A stretch of DNA of 64,000 bases from Salibacterium lacus (GTDB lineage: Bacteria > Bacillota > Bacilli > Bacillales > Marinococcaceae): positions 1,736,001-1,800,000 of the forward strand of contig NZ_JBHUML010000002.1 of NCBI RefSeq assembly GCF_042684865.1, read 5' to 3'. The translations under genes were made by a program, and so were the position numbers. The notes beneath the pieces were generated by a model. The model saw nothing but the letters and a program-made list of their open reading frames with translations, had not been told where the DNA came from and ran no database searches. This document shows positions 34,306 to 42,404 of the stretch, in pieces. Position 1 is the first letter of the stretch. Every line of letters starts with the position of its first letter.

Positions 34306-35094
34306 ATGCTTGTTTCTTCCCTTCAAATGGATATAGTACCGGGTGATCCGGCGGCTAACCGCGCCAACGTGGCGGAGGCGGTGCGGCAGGAGGCAGATAA
34401 TACCGGGCCGGATATCATCGTTCTTCCTGAAATGTGGACGACTGCCTATACTCTGCCAGAGCTTCCGGATACAGCCGATCATGCGGGCAGTAAGACCATT
34501 CCTTTTCTGCAGGAACTCGCAGTCAAACACGGGGTGCACCTTATCGGCGGTTCCATCGCCTGGAAAGAAAACGGGGACATATTTAACCGTGCTCTTGTCA
34601 TCAACAAACATGGTGAACTTATTTATCAGTACGATAAGCTCCATTTGGTGCCGATGCTCGATGAACCGGCTTATTTAACCGGCGGGCGTCATAAGTGTGG
34701 GATTTTTGAACTGGATGGCATCAAAATGGGTGTGGTTATTTGTTATGACCTTCGTTTTCCAGAGCTTTTACGTCATCTTGCTCTGCAGGGGGCACAGGTT
34801 ATATTTGTTGTTGCGGAATGGCCCGATACCAGAAGGGATCACTGGTATTATCTGCAGATTGCCAGGGCCATCGAGAATCAATGTTATATTGTTTCATGCA
34901 ACCGCATCGGCAGTTACAACGATATTGATTTTGCTGGGACGTCGATGGTTATCAATCCATCGGGACATGTGCTGGCACAAGGACACCGGTATCAGGAGCA
35001 GTCGGTGCGCAGCAGCATTCAACCGGAACAAGTACCCGAAGTCCGAAGACAGGTTCCTATTTTCGAGAGCCGGCGTCCGGAATTTTACGAGTGA
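34306..35094 (+). CDS. mtnU: Carbon-nitrogen hydrolase, omega-amidase (MtnU-like)
   Basis: A 262-residue nitrilase-superfamily amidase. The catalytic Glu (VLPEMWTT), Lys (YDKLHLVPM) and Cys (GVVICYDLRFPEL) are all in place. In Bacillus the homologue YkrU/MtnU hydrolyses 2-oxoglutaramate left by the glutamine-dependent MtnE reaction, making methionine salvage irreversible. Divergent arrangement with mtnE supports this. GGAGG seven bases upstream defines the start. No signal peptide, so cytoplasmic. Confidence 0.83.
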   Translation: MLVSSLQMDIVPGDPAANRANVAEAVRQEADNTGPDIIVLPEMWTTAYTLPELPDTADHAGSKTIPFLQELAVKHGVHLIGGSIAWKENGDIFNRALVINKHGELIYQYDKLHLVPMLDEPAYLTGGRHKCGIFELDGIKMGVVICYDLRFPELLRHLALQGAQVIFVVAEWPDTRRDHWYYLQIARAIENQCYIVSCNRIGSYNDIDFAGTSMVINPSGHVLAQGHRYQEQSVRSSIQPEQVPEVRRQVPIFESRRPEFYE

Positions 35095-35103
35095 CACAGC
35101 TGC

Positions 35104-36009
35104 CTAACGAAACGAAGGAACGCCGTGCTGCCGAAACGACTTCACATCCTCCACACGCTGCCTCTGCGAATCTGTCATCGGGAGCGCAGCCGCATCCGAG
35201 GGAGACACCCATGCGTAATCACTGGATTCTGCGTCCAGCTGCATCTCTCCCCCTGTGATACGAGCTTCGTACAATATCAGAAATTCCCGCCGTACTTCAC
35301 CGTCGGAGTAAGCAATAACGGTCCCCGGGTTGGTGTAAGTGCCGACAATGCCGGTCACTTCGATGCCATATCCGGTTTCTTCCCTGGCTTCCCGCTTCAC
35401 ACATGCTGCAAGGTCCTCTCCTTCTTCCATCACACCGCCCGGCATCGCCCATTTTTCATTATCGCGGCGTTTCACAAGCAGGATTTCTTCGTTTTCATTG
35501 ACGAGAGCCGCAGCTGCGGCGGGTTTGACCGAGTTTGGGCGCGGCGCTTCAGGGTCATTGCGGTAATCGGTGCGTGTCGTTTCAATAGAAGCCTGCCTCC
35601 ACGTGAATACCGCGTCCGGCTCTTCCACCACGACCTTGTCATTGCCGGGCGGTGTTTTAATAAAAAGCAGCTCTGTCCCCGGCCTGGAGCGCTGGGCATA
35701 TATGGTACCCGGGGTAATCTGAAAAAAATCGCCCGCATAAAAAGTGTATTCCTCTTCTGTTTCCAGGTTCATATACTGAGTCATTCCGCGCATCAAGTAC
35801 ATGTACTCCACAGCCCGGATGTGGTAATGCGGGGCTTCTGAAGCCGGTTCATCATACGAAGTAACACCGATTTCCACTGCATTCTCATGAAAATGCGGAA
35901 CGGTCTGCGGTTTTTTTAAATCACCAGCCAGATACTGCCTCGTTGTTTGCTTGAGTGCCTGTCTAATACTTTCATCGCTGATGCGTTTCATCGTTTGATT
36001 CACCGCCAT
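35104..36009 (-). CDS. Cupin-Nudix fusion protein
   Basis: A 301-residue two-domain protein. Residues about 35-125 resemble a small cupin barrel (TSYDEPASEAPHYHIRAVEY ... YAGDFFQITPGTIYAQ), with possible metal-binding His and Glu residues. Residues about 160-290 form a Nudix domain with an exact Nudix box from GGVMEEGEDLAACV to REAREETGYGI. Nudix enzymes cleave nucleoside-diphosphate-linked substrates; the cupin may bind or sense a sugar or nucleotide. Substrate unknown. The ribosome binding site is poor; ATG 35991 or a GTG between may be the true start. It converges on mtnU with a 9-bp gap. Confidence 0.78.
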   Translation of the reverse strand: MAVNQTMKRISDESIRQALKQTTRQYLAGDLKKPQTVPHFHENAVEIGVTSYDEPASEAPHYHIRAVEYMYLMRGMTQYMNLETEEEYTFYAGDFFQITPGTIYAQRSRPGTELLFIKTPPGNDKVVVEEPDAVFTWRQASIETTRTDYRNDPEAPRPNSVKPAAAAALVNENEEILLVKRRDNEKWAMPGGVMEEGEDLAACVKREAREETGYGIEVTGIVGTYTNPGTVIAYSDGEVRREFLILYEARITGGEMQLDAESSDYAWVSPSDAAALPMTDSQRQRVEDVKSFRQHGVPSFR

Positions 36010-36012
36010 CCT

Positions 36013-36043
36013 ACGAAAAAAGCCAGCTTTATCCGCCGGCTCT
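36013..36043 (-). terminator. Terminator after the SinR-like gene
   Basis: On the minus strand AGCCGGC and GCTGGCT (one wobble) flank GGATAAA and are followed by TTTTTTCG. It separates the SinR-like gene from the cupin-Nudix gene. Confidence 0.75.
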
Positions 36044-36048
36044 TTTGT

Positions 36049-36366
36049 CTATTTTTCTTTTTTCTGCCGCTTTTCTTTTTCATCCAGAATGTACTTCCTG
36101 AACTCCTCTTTTGTTATATCTGAATCCATCGCGGTCTGCACCAGATCCAGCCATTCTGCTTCAAGGTTTTCTTCAGCGGGAGCAATCGAAGACACTGGAA
36201 CCTGGAGTGCTGCTGCAACATTCTCCAGTTCAGAACGTGTCGGATCATGCTGCTCTCCTTCCTCCACTGCCCTCAGAGTCCTTTCCCTGATTCCGGCTTT
36301 CTCTGCCAGTTCTGCTATAGTTAATGCCTGTTCATGCCGTTCACGGCGTATGCGTACCCCTATCAT
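36049..36366 (-). CDS. SinR-like HTH regulator with SinI-type dimerisation domain
   Basis: A 105-residue XRE-family regulator. The start MIGVRIRRER matches SinR (MIGQRIK...). The helix-turn-helix covers residues 15-45 (LTIAELAEKAGIRERTLRAV), and the C-terminal LEAEWLDLVQTAMDSDITKE ... FRKYIL is the SinR/SinI interaction helix pair. In B. subtilis SinR represses biofilm matrix operons and is antagonised by SinI; here no sinI or matrix genes are adjacent. The start at 36366 is chosen by alignment with SinR and an AAAGGA upstream. Confidence 0.82.
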   Translation of the reverse strand: MIGVRIRRERHEQALTIAELAEKAGIRERTLRAVEEGEQHDPTRSELENVAAALQVPVSSIAPAEENLEAEWLDLVQTAMDSDITKEEFRKYILDEKEKRQKKEK

Positions 36367-36439
36367 GCATACAAACATCCTTTTTCTACTATCATACAAG
36401 ATTCTTCACAAAACACCAAGACTTTTAGGAAAAACCTTT

Positions 36440-38215
36440 TCATACGTACATGATGTAAACAACACTAACCGTTACTGCCATACATATCATCGTAAGTGGA
36501 AAGCCAACACGGGCGTAATCGGCAAATGAATAACCCCCCGGACCGAATACGATAAGGTTGGTCTGATACCCAATCGGCGATAGAAAACTGGCAGAAGCCG
36601 CCACCGCCGTCAGAACAGCCATACCTATCGGCTCTATCCCTATCTCTCCACTGATTTCATAAGCAATCGGAAACATAATGACGGCCGCAGCATTATTTGT
36701 AATCAATTCTGTAAAAATGTTCGTCATGAAATAAAGGCACACGAGAACAGCAAGAATACCAAGAGGCTGCAGGCCGCTTATCAGAAGCTCTGCCGCCCAC
36801 TCCGCCGTTCCTGTCTCCGTAATCACACGCCCAATTCCCAAAGCGCTCGCAATCAAAAGCAGCACCTGAAACTGAACAGCCTCTTTCGCTTCAGATGGCG
36901 ACGTGATTTTCAGAACAAGCAACGCACCGACCATAATAACCATCGCTTTAAAAATGGACAACCATCCTATCATGACACAGCCGATTAACGCCATCAGCAG
37001 AATCAGTGTCAACCACCCTTGAGATTCATCTTCATAAAACTTCTGCTCTTCAAGCGGTGTCGTGATATAAAAATCTTTTCTCTCCCGCGTCCGCTCATGA
37101 AACTCCGGACCACTTACGAGCAGCAGCAGATCTCCCGCTTTCGGAACAATATCTCCGACTTTTCCTTCCACTCTTTCATCGTTACGGTGCACAGCCACAA
37201 CCGCAGCATCATACGTCTGCCGAAAGCGGCCCTGTTTGATCGACTGCTGGGTTAAGGAAGACTGGTGGGAAACGACCGCTTCTACAAGACGACTGTCTCC
37301 GCTTTTTATATTCTCAAGAGATAAATCGGTCCCTGTATTAACAACAAGCCCTTTTCGTTTCTGTAGATCGGCAATTGTTGAAATCACTCCAGTGAAAATT
37401 AAACGGTCTCCCGTCCAAATTGTCGTCTGGCTGCTCACCGGGGAGATCCGCTCCTTCCCACGGATAATCTCAACAAGATACAAATTTTTTAAATTCCGAA
37501 GCTGTGCTTCTTCCACTGTCTTTCCGGAATAAGCGAATTCCGGCGTTACTTTCACTTCACTCAAATAATCTTTTGTACTTTCATTCACACGCTGGATCAT
37601 GCTGCGGTGATCCGGAAGCAGCCTTCTGCCGAACAAGAGCAGATAAAAAAGCCCGGCAATCGTAATCGGTACACCTACCCAGGCAAGCTGAAAAAAGGAA
37701 AATCCCGTCTCTCCTGCATCAATCAATAACCCGTGCACCACAAGGTTCGTGGACGTGCCGATTAACGTTATCGTACCGCCCAGAATGGAAGCGTAGGAAA
37801 GAGGCAGAAGATATTTGGAAGGGGAAATATTGCGCCTTGATGTCCAGCGGCGGACGACCGGAGTCAGCGTCGCAACAATGGGAGTATTATTGAAAAAAGC
37901 GGAAAACGCCGATACCGGAAAGAGCAGTTTTCCCATCGCACCGCGGTCTGTCACCGCATCCGCCAGAAAAGAGGACATCAGCCTCTCGATTAGTCCGCTT
38001 TTTTCAAAAACCCCGGCCACAACAAAGAGAAGCGCCACCGTCATCATTCCCTGATTGGAAAAGCCGGCCAGCGCCTCATCCGGGGTCACAAACCCAAGCA
38101 TCAAAAAAACAAACAGCGTGAAAAACACAAGCAGATCGGGCCGGGCTGCTTCTAAAAAGAGCCCGGCCATCATAGCGGTTATTCCAATTAATACGACCGC
38201 GATTTCTATCGTCAT
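36440..38215 (-). CDS. SLC13/DASS-family anion symporter with RCK_C domains
   Basis: A 591-residue polytopic permease. N- and C-terminal membrane halves (about residues 1-190 and 385-590) carry the family motifs FFNNTPIVATLTPVV and TELITNNAAAVIMFP. Between them lie two TrkA-C-like (RCK_C) domains, residues about 210-290 and 300-380. Such proteins import sulfate, phosphate or dicarboxylates, usually with sodium. The substrate cannot be told from sequence. Single gene, no obvious operon. Confidence 0.85.
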   Translation of the reverse strand: MTIEIAVVLIGITAMMAGLFLEAARPDLLVFFTLFVFLMLGFVTPDEALAGFSNQGMMTVALLFVVAGVFEKSGLIERLMSSFLADAVTDRGAMGKLLFPVSAFSAFFNNTPIVATLTPVVRRWTSRRNISPSKYLLPLSYASILGGTITLIGTSTNLVVHGLLIDAGETGFSFFQLAWVGVPITIAGLFYLLLFGRRLLPDHRSMIQRVNESTKDYLSEVKVTPEFAYSGKTVEEAQLRNLKNLYLVEIIRGKERISPVSSQTTIWTGDRLIFTGVISTIADLQKRKGLVVNTGTDLSLENIKSGDSRLVEAVVSHQSSLTQQSIKQGRFRQTYDAAVVAVHRNDERVEGKVGDIVPKAGDLLLLVSGPEFHERTRERKDFYITTPLEEQKFYEDESQGWLTLILLMALIGCVMIGWLSIFKAMVIMVGALLVLKITSPSEAKEAVQFQVLLLIASALGIGRVITETGTAEWAAELLISGLQPLGILAVLVCLYFMTNIFTELITNNAAAVIMFPIAYEISGEIGIEPIGMAVLTAVAASASFLSPIGYQTNLIVFGPGGYSFADYARVGFPLTMICMAVTVSVVYIMYV

Positions 38216-38550
38216 ACGTAACCTTCCTTATGTATCATTCCTCTTCCCATCATTATATAGCAACCAATCCCAGCCGGCAATAAATATGAGTTTTCTGATC
38301 GGAATTATTAATTTAATGACTGTGCATACAATAAAAGAAGTACCAAAGGTCCGCGAAAAGAATTCAATTTGTCCCGCGTTTGCCCCAATGCACATCAGTT
38401 CCGTGGAACTATACCGCCGGGTGGGTAAATAACATTCGAAATCACCCCACTGCACATTGAACCTGCACTGCAGGCGTATTCTTACCGCTGCTGCCTTTCC
38501 TTTCAAATGAAAAAGAGAACTGTACCTTTTGATACAGTTCCCCCGATAGT
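38216..38550. other. Intergenic region between permease and DPBB/DUF3889 genes
   Basis: About 335 bp. It contains a terminator on the minus strand (38510-38545: GAACTGTA/TACAGTTC stem, then TCTTTTT) for the gene at 38551, and presumably the permease promoter. A 48-codon plus-strand frame (38286-38432) has no ribosome binding site and is not called. Confidence 0.5.
38510..38545 (-). terminator. Terminator after the DPBB/DUF3889 gene
   Basis: On the minus strand GAACTGTA-TCAAAAGG-TACAGTTC is followed by TCTTTTTC, a compact intrinsic terminator 6 bp past the stop codon. Confidence 0.85.
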
Positions 38551-39165
38551 TCACATTTCCTGAATATTAAAAGAAACAACGCGGTCGGTTTCGGGATTGT
38601 ACGTGACGGACGCTCTTACTTTCCTTGTCTCCTGCGGGGACTGGAGTGTGAATTCAAACGTAGTCCGGGTTTGATTCTCATTCACCTGGGACGAACCCAG
38701 CGGCTGATAGTTCGTCACGTTGTAATTGGGGTAAGCATTCTGCGTCATTTCAAGCAGATATTTTCCCCAATTTTCTTCTTCCAGTTCCGGAGAAGGAGTG
38801 ATTTCAATTGGAATAACCCCTGTAGCAGGATCAGCTCCAAGTGCTTCAAACACCTGTTTTTGAAGGTTGAGACGGTTCGGCGGATAACCGGCAACCTGGT
38901 CGACAACCGTTACAATCATCTCTCTTCCCGTAACAGGGTACCTGATTTTTAAGTTCTGCCCGCATGAATAAGGGGAAGATTCTCCCACCGCTGCTGTCAT
39001 GTAATGGTAGGATGACCAGGACATGCCGCATTTTGTTACAGGTCCTCCCTGCGTCCATGTCGCCTGTCCCTGAATGGTCTGCTGCCTGGCTTCATAATCA
39101 AAAGTACGGGGCATAGGATGCGGCACAGGCGGCACAGCCTGCATCACATAAGGATAATAATACAT
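38551..39165 (-). CDS. Double-psi beta-barrel protein with C-terminal DUF3889-like domain
   Basis: A 204-residue protein. Residues about 30-110 look like a rare-lipoprotein-A/expansin-type double-psi barrel: QATWTQGGPVTKCGMSWSSY, then NLKIRYPVTGREMIVTVVDQ with the family Asp, and NRLNLQKQVFEALG. The final about 75 residues (NWGKYLLEMTQNAYPNYNVT onward) resemble DUF3889. The N-terminus (MYYYPYVMQAVPPVPHPMP) is Tyr/Pro-rich and lacks a signal peptide, which recalls spore-coat-associated proteins. Function unknown; spore or envelope association is inference. Confidence 0.7.
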   Translation of the reverse strand: MYYYPYVMQAVPPVPHPMPRTFDYEARQQTIQGQATWTQGGPVTKCGMSWSSYHYMTAAVGESSPYSCGQNLKIRYPVTGREMIVTVVDQVAGYPPNRLNLQKQVFEALGADPATGVIPIEITPSPELEEENWGKYLLEMTQNAYPNYNVTNYQPLGSSQVNENQTRTTFEFTLQSPQETRKVRASVTYNPETDRVVSFNIQEM

Positions 39166-39242
39166 CTTGTTCCCTCCTGTTCAACCTGCCTTTCTTTCTC
39201 ATCCTATGCATTCCGCGCCCAACAAGGAACACCCGCATTCAA

Positions 39243-39284
39243 AAAAACGCTTTTTACTACCTTTTAAAATAGTAAAAAGCGTTT
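39243..39284. terminator. Bidirectional-looking hairpin upstream of the DPBB gene
   Basis: AAAACGCTTTTTACTA pairs with TAGTAAAAAGCGTTTT around a 10-base loop. On the minus strand it lies beyond the stop of the gene at 39325 and should terminate it. Confidence 0.8.
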
Positions 39285-39324
39285 TCAATATGTATCAAGG
39301 ACGAAGACGTTCCGGATTCCCTGT

Positions 39325-39855
39325 TTATTTTCCGAGTGGCACGCAGCCGTCTGTATTTTTGATTCTTCCTATGTAAAAAAATGGTTTGCATGTTTCAGAC
39401 ATCTTCAGAATATCTTCTGCGTTTCTCCTGTACACCCGGATCATACCCGTGCTCGTATGGAGGACTTCATCCTTCTGAAAATCCGGGCTCTCTTCCTCCA
39501 CTACAAAGTGAAAGAGGTAGTTGTCCGTTACTTCTTCTTTAATAAACACATTGGCTGTGTCAGAAAAATCCAGAAGTTCAGCCAGCTTTGACCAGTTCAT
39601 GTAACGCTGCACCAATTCACAAATATCATTGTACGCTTCATAATCCGGGTTGGCTCTGTAGATTTTCAGGTTCTTTTCCATTCGGTAAGTGAGCATATTC
39701 TGATCCACAAAGCGGTTCAGTTCCACCCTCACAGCATTTGTCGAATCCCCGAATTCTCTTGTAATGCTCCGAAGGTATCCTTCCGTACCGGGATTCAGAA
39801 AGAATTTCAGCATGAGCCGGAGTCGTGTTTTGGAAGTGATTAAATGATGCAGCAT
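39325..39855 (-). CDS. Winged-helix DNA-binding protein (ArsR-like), function unknown
   Basis: A 176-residue protein. Residues 1-65 fit a winged helix: ITSKTRLRLMLKFFLNPGTE, YLRSITREFGDSTNAVRVEL, FVDQNMLTYRMEKNLKIYRA. This resembles ArsR-like regulators found beside polysaccharide or nucleotidyltransferase genes. The remaining 110 residues are of unknown fold and could sense a ligand or bind a partner. No adjacent target operon is apparent. It is transcribed alone with a terminator on each side. Confidence 0.7.
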   Translation of the reverse strand: MLHHLITSKTRLRLMLKFFLNPGTEGYLRSITREFGDSTNAVRVELNRFVDQNMLTYRMEKNLKIYRANPDYEAYNDICELVQRYMNWSKLAELLDFSDTANVFIKEEVTDNYLFHFVVEEESPDFQKDEVLHTSTGMIRVYRRNAEDILKMSETCKPFFYIGRIKNTDGCVPLGK

Positions 39856-40295
39856 AACTCGTATTCCCTTCCTTGCCTGAACTTTCTTATTATATCGTTC
39901 ACATTTCGAATGGTATCAACTGTTAATATTGTACCGCTGCATGAGTCAAAAGTAAACTATTTCACCAAATAAATAGAGTCTTTTTTCTTAAATTTAAGCA
40001 ATATTATAAAATTTCCATCACTCGTTCTTTACTAATGAAATCCCCTTACAATGCCCAATACGTCCCTATCCTCCTTTATTCCCGTGAAGCCCTGTTCCAG
40101 GAAAAGCACTGGACTTTTTTCACATATCACTTTGGACTTTTTTAAAGCAAAGATTGTCACAAAATGAGTATGTCCCGGGAAATACATTCTTTTCTGCGAA
40201 AGAGGTCTTATACGTTTTTTAAGAAAAACACCAACATGAGATACGTTTCGGTCTAATCAAAAAAAGTCTGGCTTTTCCCAGACTTTTTTAACAAA
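39856..40295. other. Intergenic region, no gene seen
   Basis: About 440 bp. Contents: the promoter side of the gene at 39325, two direct copies of GGACTTTTTT (near 40110 and 40132), and the terminator at 40259-40290. No RNA gene or riboswitch was recognised. Confidence 0.5.
40259..40290 (-). terminator. Terminator after the hypothetical gene at 40296
   Basis: AAAAAAGTCTGG - CTTTT - CCAGACTTTTTT, a symmetrical intrinsic terminator starting a few bases past the stop codon. Confidence 0.9.
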
Positions 40296-40901
40296 CTATA
40301 TTTCTATCGTTTTTTCGTTCATGACTTTCTCTATAATGTCATCCCTGCCGACCGTTGTAGAAGTGATATACCTGCTTCTCTGCGGGGATTCAGGATTTCT
40401 CAGTATTCCAAGGTGAAACGCTGTGCGGAAAAGGAGCGTTACAAATTGACGCAGTGTCGACGTTTGATACGTCGCATAAGATTTCAGTGTTTCTGAAAAC
40501 TGATCGAAAAAGTCTTTCGAACTGAAGGGTTCCTGATGCCGCCATTCTTCCAGCTTTTCCAAAAATACTTTAAAAAACTCCATATCAACAGAATACGTCT
40601 GAGGGGATTTTCTGAATTTTATAATATTTCTGTCCTCTATGTAATAGATTGTAATGCCTTCTTTATCAGGGTTTTCCGAAGGGGTTTTTTCAGTCGTGGT
40701 TCCTTTAGCCTCAGTGTTTGTCTCCCGGCTTTCCGTCGACCGGGGCGTACTGTCTGCAGCAGGTGCTGTTTCCTGAATAAAAGACTCCAGAGCGGCCAGC
40801 TGCCGTAAATGGTGTACACCCTGCTCCGCGCGGTCAAACTGTTGATTATCTATAGCGTTCTGCACAATATCCCGCAGCTTTTGCTTTTCTTCCCATGACA
40901 A
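40296..40901 (-). CDS. Hypothetical acidic protein with low-complexity linker
   Basis: A protein of about 201 residues with three parts: an N-terminal helical segment (SWEEKQKLRDIVQNAIDNQQ), a Thr/Glu/Ser-rich linker (about residues 45-90) and a C-terminal domain beginning GITIYYIEDRNIIKFRKSPQ. I do not recognise the family. I choose TTG 40901 because AAGGAG lies eight bases upstream; the frame stays open to 41093 but that part overlaps the region before the small gene at 41051 and has no site. The gene is monocistronic. Confidence 0.6.
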   Translation of the reverse strand: MSWEEKQKLRDIVQNAIDNQQFDRAEQGVHHLRQLAALESFIQETAPAADSTPRSTESRETNTEAKGTTTEKTPSENPDKEGITIYYIEDRNIIKFRKSPQTYSVDMEFFKVFLEKLEEWRHQEPFSSKDFFDQFSETLKSYATYQTSTLRQFVTLLFRTAFHLGILRNPESPQRSRYITSTTVGRDDIIEKVMNEKTIEI

Positions 40902-41050
40902 GTGTAAAACTCCTTTCTCCACACGACTTTCATCGTGGTATATGTTTCCATAATATAATATTTCTTTTATACTATTATACCCATACACATCAAAAAGAAG
41001 AAAGATATTTTTAAAAACTCCTGCATTAAAATATGCAGAAGTTTTTTCCT

Positions 41051-41248
41051 TCACTCTACAATAAAGGAATTGCTGTGATAACAATTTTTGCAAACCATGT
41101 AACCCTTGGTTTTTATCAGTACATCTACATAATCATTATCGTGAGACACTTCCCGCTCCTCAACCGGTGTTTCATTAAACCGGCAGGCGTCTCCTGCATA
41201 AGCTGTTTTATGAATTCGTTGTGTTTTGTGATCGATTAAATAATTCAA
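41051..41248 (-). CDS. Small hypothetical protein with a CxxC pair
   Basis: A 65-residue protein starting at TTG 41248 with AGAGGATGG nine bases upstream. Three cysteines occur, one in GDACRFNETP and a CKNCYHS pair near the C-terminus, suggesting a small metal-binding fold. His and acidic residues are frequent. Family not recognised. It is transcribed in the same direction as its neighbours. Confidence 0.5.
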   Translation of the reverse strand: MNYLIDHKTQRIHKTAYAGDACRFNETPVEEREVSHDNDYVDVLIKTKGYMVCKNCYHSNSFIVE

Positions 41249-41357
41249 ATGATTCCATCCTCTCTGCTGCGGTTAAAACAAACGTTTGATGAACGCCTGA
41301 CCTAAAGAAAAGTAACCTGCGTCTAAAACGCTGGTTTTATATGCGTTTGTATGAACT

Positions 41358-41395
41358 AAAAAAGCCGAAAAGGAGTCATATCTCCTCTTCGGCTT
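41358..41395 (-). terminator. Terminator after the DUF2294-like gene
   Basis: AAGCCGAA-AGGAG / CTCCT-TTCGGCTT stem with a TTTTTT tail on the minus strand, 10 bp past the stop codon at 41406. Confidence 0.85.
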
Positions 41396-41405
41396 ATGTT
41401 TGGCT

Positions 41406-42125
41406 CTATTTGTCCAACTCATTTCCACCGTATGGCTGGTTAGCTTGTAAAATGATGATGATGTAGCTTTTATCAATGTTAAAATCCCAGTCGACAAAAA
41501 TATCTTTTATTTTGCTGCCCAGGATTTTTTCAAATTCTCCGGCATCCAGCAGCCTCTTTTCCAACTGTCGTTTGGAAAGTTTCAACTGCTCTTCAAAACC
41601 TCTGCGGATTAACTCTTTTTCAATTTTCACAAGGATACCGACCCTTGTGATAATCAGGGTTCTATCATTTAAAAGACAGGAATCCACCGCTTCCGGCCAC
41701 TTTTCCGCCTGCATGCTCACTTCTCCGATTTGTTCGTGAATCGCTTCTTTTTTTTCATAGTTTTCGAGAAGAATATCATTCTCCCCATCTTCATTTATCA
41801 TTTCACCGACCAGAATCCCGGTTTTATTATGAAGCGACCAGTCGTAATACATTTCCTTTATATCAAGCCCGGCGCTGGCTTTCAGTGTAGCCTTAATATC
41901 GGGAAGCAGTTCCTGCATCAGAAGGTCCCTTGTTTCTTCCACTTTTATGGTTTTATTCTGACCGATTAACACCCGTTCCATGGGAGCCAGAAAATCGCTG
42001 AGGTAAATGGTAATAAACGGGCGTTTTATCGAAACGTAGACCGATGATGGTCCTTTGCCGAAATTGTCCCGGAGCAATTTACCTGTATAGCTGGCAATTT
42101 CAGCCTGAATCGAATTCTTTTCCAT
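41406..42125 (-). CDS. DUF2294-like protein with duplicated domain
   Basis: A 239-residue cytosolic protein made of two similar halves. The first contains IASYTGKLLRDNFGKGPSSV and ends in IKEMYYDWSLHNKTGILVGE; the second ends in IKDIFVDWDFNIDKSYIIII. This resembles DUF2294 proteins of Bacilli, whose function is not established. ATG 42125 is chosen because AAGGGG is ten bases upstream, whereas ATG 42134 is too close to it. Monocistronic, with its own terminator. Confidence 0.7.
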   Translation of the reverse strand: MEKNSIQAEIASYTGKLLRDNFGKGPSSVYVSIKRPFITIYLSDFLAPMERVLIGQNKTIKVEETRDLLMQELLPDIKATLKASAGLDIKEMYYDWSLHNKTGILVGEMINEDGENDILLENYEKKEAIHEQIGEVSMQAEKWPEAVDSCLLNDRTLIITRVGILVKIEKELIRRGFEEQLKLSKRQLEKRLLDAGEFEKILGSKIKDIFVDWDFNIDKSYIIIILQANQPYGGNELDK

Positions 42126-42302
42126 GACAACCATTCCCCTTATGTAGAAAGAGACGTTTTTTTCTCTTTCCTATGTTTTATTATAAAGAATATATTGAAG
42201 TAGTTAAAGTGAGAAACCTTTTTTCATATGAAACACGATTGAAATACTAAATATACCCTTGGTATGACGGTTCAAAACCTTGATTTTTGTTTGTATAAAA
42301 AC

Positions 42303-42336
42303 TGGTATAGACAACTATAAGTATAGGTGCTAAAAT
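42303..42336 (+). promoter_or_regulatory. nagE promoter with NagR-type operator
   Basis: TAGACA (42308-42313) and TAAAAT (42331-42336) are 17 bp apart. The -35 element lies inside TGGTATAGACAACTATA (42303-42319), which matches the B. subtilis NagR/YvoA site and recurs exactly, inverted, before nagA at 48661-48677. Binding there would block RNA polymerase. Confidence 0.88.
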
Positions 42337-42404
42337 GTGTTTATATTTAGTAATGGACTTATTTTCAAAAGAACTTTATTTTAAAAAGAAAGGGGTTTCT
42401 TCAC

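Noticed and set aside
38286..38432. 48-codon plus-strand frame before the DPBB gene
   Set aside because: No ribosome binding site and no recognisable family; it lies over the promoter side of the permease gene. Left uncalled but not excluded.
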